The notes under the pieces are model-generated. The model had not been told where the DNA came from and ran no database searches. It was given only the letters and a program-made list of their open reading frames with translations. A program made the translations under genes and the position numbers. Of a DNA stretch of 64,000 bases, positions 61,864-64,000 are shown piece after piece. Position 1 is the stretch's first letter. Each line of letters starts with the position of its first letter. This DNA comes from Gemmatimonas sp. (GTDB lineage: Bacteria; Gemmatimonadota; Gemmatimonadetes; Gemmatimonadales; Gemmatimonadaceae), in contig NZ_JANPLK010000037.1 in assembly GCF_031426495.1 (NCBI RefSeq), forward strand, positions 62,001 through 126,000. Direction: 5' to 3'.

Positions 61864-62840
61864 GTCGCACGCCGTCGCGGATCGAGCCGCAGCAGAATCA
61901 GGTCCGCCAGCAGGTTGGCCATCACCACGGCGCCGGCGTAGACCAGCGTCAGACCGAGCACCACGGGATAGTCGCGCGCCGCGATGGCCGACAGCATCGT
62001 GCGCCCGAGGCCGGGCCACGCGAAGACCTGCTCCACGAATACTGAACCGGCGATCACGCCAGGCAGCGTGAGCCCGAAGAGCACCACCAACGGCGTCAGC
62101 GCGTTGCGGAGCACGTGCGCCCGCTCCACCTCGCCGCGCGTCAGGCCCCGCGCATACGCGGCCTGTACATGCGGCGCTCCAGCCGCGTCCAACAGGGCGC
62201 GGCGTGCGAACCGCGAGACCCCGGCCGCACCGGGCAACGACAGCACGAGCAGGGGGAGCACCGCGTGCCGCCATCGGTCGGCCAATCCGAACGCTGCCGG
62301 GTCCGCCGCCGGGTCTTGCATGCCGAACGCCGGCAATCGCATCGACGCCGGCAGGCCAAGCCACACCACGCCCGAGGTAAACAGTGTCACCATCGCCAGC
62401 GCCAGCCAGAAGCTCGGCGCGGCATAGATCATCGTCATGAGGGCGGTGATCACACGGTCCGCGCGCCGCGACGCGCGCAACGCCTGCCGCATGCCCACCA
62501 ACGTCCCGATCACGAAGCTGGCCAGCAACGAGACCCCCCCGAGGAACAGCGACACTGGCAACGCATCTGCGATGACGCGCGTGACCGGTTCCGCACGGAC
62601 GAGACTCTCGCCAAGCTCGCCGCGCAGCACGCCACCGATCCACCGCGCATATTGCAACGGGAGTGGGGCATCGAGCCCCAGTGCGGTCCGCTGTCGGGCC
62701 GCCTCTTCGGCCGATGCCGTCGGGGAGATCAACAACGTCGCCGGATCACCCGGTGCCAGATGGATCAGCGCGAAGGTGATGGTGGTGACGAGCCAGAGCA
62801 GCAGGAGCGCGTCGAGCACGCGTGACGAGAGACGATGCAC
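61860..62840 (-). CDS. Peptide-type ABC transporter permease (DppB/OppB-like)
   Basis: Encodes 326 residues. The DppB family start is ITFALIHLAPGDPATLL with LGLDAPLPLQYARWIGGVLRGELGES; the EAA loop is AAYARGLTRGEVERAHVLRNAL and the end has FVEQVFAWPGLGRTMLSAI. Six helices are predicted. It forms the membrane channel with the DppC-like permease for oligopeptides, nickel or similar. The start region faces the solute-binding protein gene, with overlapping or nearly overlapping divergent starts. Confidence 0.94.
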   Translation of the reverse strand: MHRLSSRVLDALLLLWLVTTITFALIHLAPGDPATLLISPTASAEEAARQRTALGLDAPLPLQYARWIGGVLRGELGESLVRAEPVTRVIADALPVSLFLGGVSLLASFVIGTLVGMRQALRASRRADRVITALMTMIYAAPSFWLALAMVTLFTSGVVWLGLPASMRLPAFGMQDPAADPAAFGLADRWRHAVLPLLVLSLPGAAGVSRFARRALLDAAGAPHVQAAYARGLTRGEVERAHVLRNALTPLVVLFGLTLPGVIAGSVFVEQVFAWPGLGRTMLSAIAARDYPVVLGLTLVYAGAVVMANLLADLILLRLDPRRRAT

Positions 62841-62846
62841 GTGAGG

Positions 62847-64000
62847 ATGATGCCTCGTGGAGCGAGGACGTCAACCCGCGCGCGGCCATGGATTGTGGCG
62901 AGCATCGCCGCGCTGTCGGTGTTAGGTGCCGTGGCCTGTGGTCGCCCCGATCGCCCGGCAGGGACGATTGTGATGGCGTCCGGCGCCGACCTCGAGTCGG
63001 GAAATCCGCTCGTCACGGTGCACCCGCTGTCGCGGCAACTGCAGCGACACGCGCTGTTCGTCACGCTGGTGAAGCTCGACAGCGCTCTCCAGCCTGAACC
63101 CTATCTGGCGCGCTCCTGGCAGTGGGACGCGTCCCGACGGGCGGTCACCTTCACGCTGTTGGTCGGCCTCACGTGGCACGACGGCGCGCCCACCACAGCG
63201 GCCGACATCGCCTTCACGATGGCGGCCGCGCGCGACACCGCATTGGGCTCACCGCGCGCTGGCGATGTCTCGGTGATGGATAGCGTGCTGGCGCTGAATG
63301 ACAGCACGGTGCGCGTGGTGTTTCGTGATCCGCGTGCCGAACTGCCCACGGTGCTTGCCGAGCTGCCCATCGTGCCGCAGCACGTGCTCGACAGCGTACC
63401 ACGGGCGCGCTGGCGCGCGCACCCCTTTTCGACGGCGCCGGTGGGCAATGGCCCATTTCGCTTCGTGTCGAGAACGCCTGGCCGCCAGTGGCGCTTCGCG
63501 CGGAACGCTGACTTTCCGCCCGCACTCGGCGGGCCGCCGAACGCGCAGCAGATCGTGGTCGCGGTCGTCGACGAAGCCGCCACGAAGTTCGCTGGACTCG
63601 TCAGCGGGGAACTCGACGTGGCCGGCGTGTCACCAACGATGGCACATCTCGTGGAGCGCGATCCATCGCTCATGCTGATGACGCCACCGGCGCTCTTCTC
63701 CACGGTGTTGGCCTTTAATACCACACGCGCACCCTTCGCAGATGCCAGGGTGCGACGCGCTCTGAGTCTCTCCATCGATCGCGTGCGCCTCGTGCGCGCG
63801 GCGGTCGCCGGCTACGCCACGCCGGCGGCCGCCGCCATTCCGCCCGGCTTACCGTTCTCAGTCGCCGAGGCGCCGGTCCTCGACACGAAGCAGGCCGACT
63901 CGTTGCTGGATGCCGCTGGCTGGACGCGCCGCCAGGCCGGCGTCGTGCGCACGCGAGGCGGCGTGCCGCTCGAAGTCACACTACTCACCGTTGGTGGCGG
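62847..64000 (+). CDS. Peptide-type solute-binding lipoprotein (SBP family 5), cut by window edge
   Basis: At least 384 residues are visible; the 3' end lies beyond the window. Several starts are possible (ATG at 62835, 62847 and 62850; GTG at 62841). A lipobox LGAVAC-GR ends the signal. The SBP-5 pattern then follows: ALFVTLVKLDSALQPEPYLARSWQWD, TFTLLVGLTWHDGAPTTAADIAFTM, and VRRALSLSIDRVRLVRAAVAGYATPA. These are typical of DppA/OppA-type binding proteins. It delivers peptides or similar ligands to the permeases encoded divergently. Confidence 0.9.
   Translation, partial: MMPRGARTSTRARPWIVASIAALSVLGAVACGRPDRPAGTIVMASGADLESGNPLVTVHPLSRQLQRHALFVTLVKLDSALQPEPYLARSWQWDASRRAVTFTLLVGLTWHDGAPTTAADIAFTMAAARDTALGSPRAGDVSVMDSVLALNDSTVRVVFRDPRAELPTVLAELPIVPQHVLDSVPRARWRAHPFSTAPVGNGPFRFVSRTPGRQWRFARNADFPPALGGPPNAQQIVVAVVDEAATKFAGLVSGELDVAGVSPTMAHLVERDPSLMLMTPPALFSTVLAFNTTRAPFADARVRRALSLSIDRVRLVRAAVAGYATPAAAAIPPGLPFSVAEAPVLDTKQADSLLDAAGWTRRQAGVVRTRGGVPLEVTLLTVGG

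Overview
The window is GC-rich, densely coded DNA from a free-living Gram-negative bacterium. Several features point to the phylum Gemmatimonadota (Gemmatimonas-like). These are a SusC/RagA plus SusD/RagB outer-membrane pair, a DUF5916/CBM9-type secreted protein, a DUF5117/DUF4953 zinc protease, a TamA/TamB-type pair, many Ig-like lipoproteins, an FHA/Ser-Thr kinase operon and a PEP-CTERM protein. This assignment is inferred from gene content; no rRNA or tRNA gene was recognised.

Layout. 1-2421 (-): DUF5916 protein cut by the left edge. 2694-7211 (+): SusC-SusD pair. 7212-7409: inverted 14-bp tandem repeats around a strong hairpin. 7410-9938 (-): zinc metalloprotease. 10110-12200 (+): TPR-methyltransferase with a C-terminal frameshift, then tspO. 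12868-19533 (+): four overlapping genes encoding an FHA membrane protein, a Ser/Thr kinase with an extracytoplasmic RCC1-type propeller, an eight-Ig-domain lipoprotein and a TPR protein. 19807-21848 (+): zinc-ribbon/SH3 protein, GspG-type pseudopilin, gluQ. 21835-25362 (-): operon with a candidate b561-like tetra-histidine membrane protein, a second membrane protein, two exported Rieske proteins and an M20 peptidase.

25563-32446 (+): TamA-like and TamB proteins, translationally coupled. 32682-33410 (+): PEP-CTERM protein with one Cys and a thioester-domain-like QxxIW motif, behind a textbook sigma-54 -24/-12 element. 33486-36663 (-): ABC1 kinase, SDR, Ig-like lipoprotein. 36791-42911 (+): deoC, a two-domain ALDH16-like aldehyde dehydrogenase, M3 peptidase, exported LolA-like protein. 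42883-49163 (-): DUF502, amidohydrolase, NSS transporter, its 54-residue MetS-type subunit, and a photolyase fused to a renalase-like oxidoreductase. 49264-56749 (+): S9 peptidase, AIM24-like protein, speA, YIP1-like and TauE-like membrane proteins, ending at a perfect 20-bp hairpin. 56828-58137 (-): superoxide dismutase and DedA. 58297-61023 (+): GH38 alpha-mannosidase. 61015-64000: peptide-type ABC permeases (-) and a divergent solute-binding lipoprotein cut by the right edge.

The overall theme is peptide, amino-acid and glycan scavenging (five peptidase families, SusCD, NSS, peptide ABC transporter, GH38) plus envelope assembly and sensing. The best candidates for something undescribed are the Rieske/b561-like cluster, the PEP-CTERM protein with thioester-like motifs, the FHA/kinase-RCC1/Ig/TPR operon and the photolyase-oxidoreductase fusion. 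No CRISPR array, phage or insertion sequence was seen, and no gap between genes exceeds about 275 bp.
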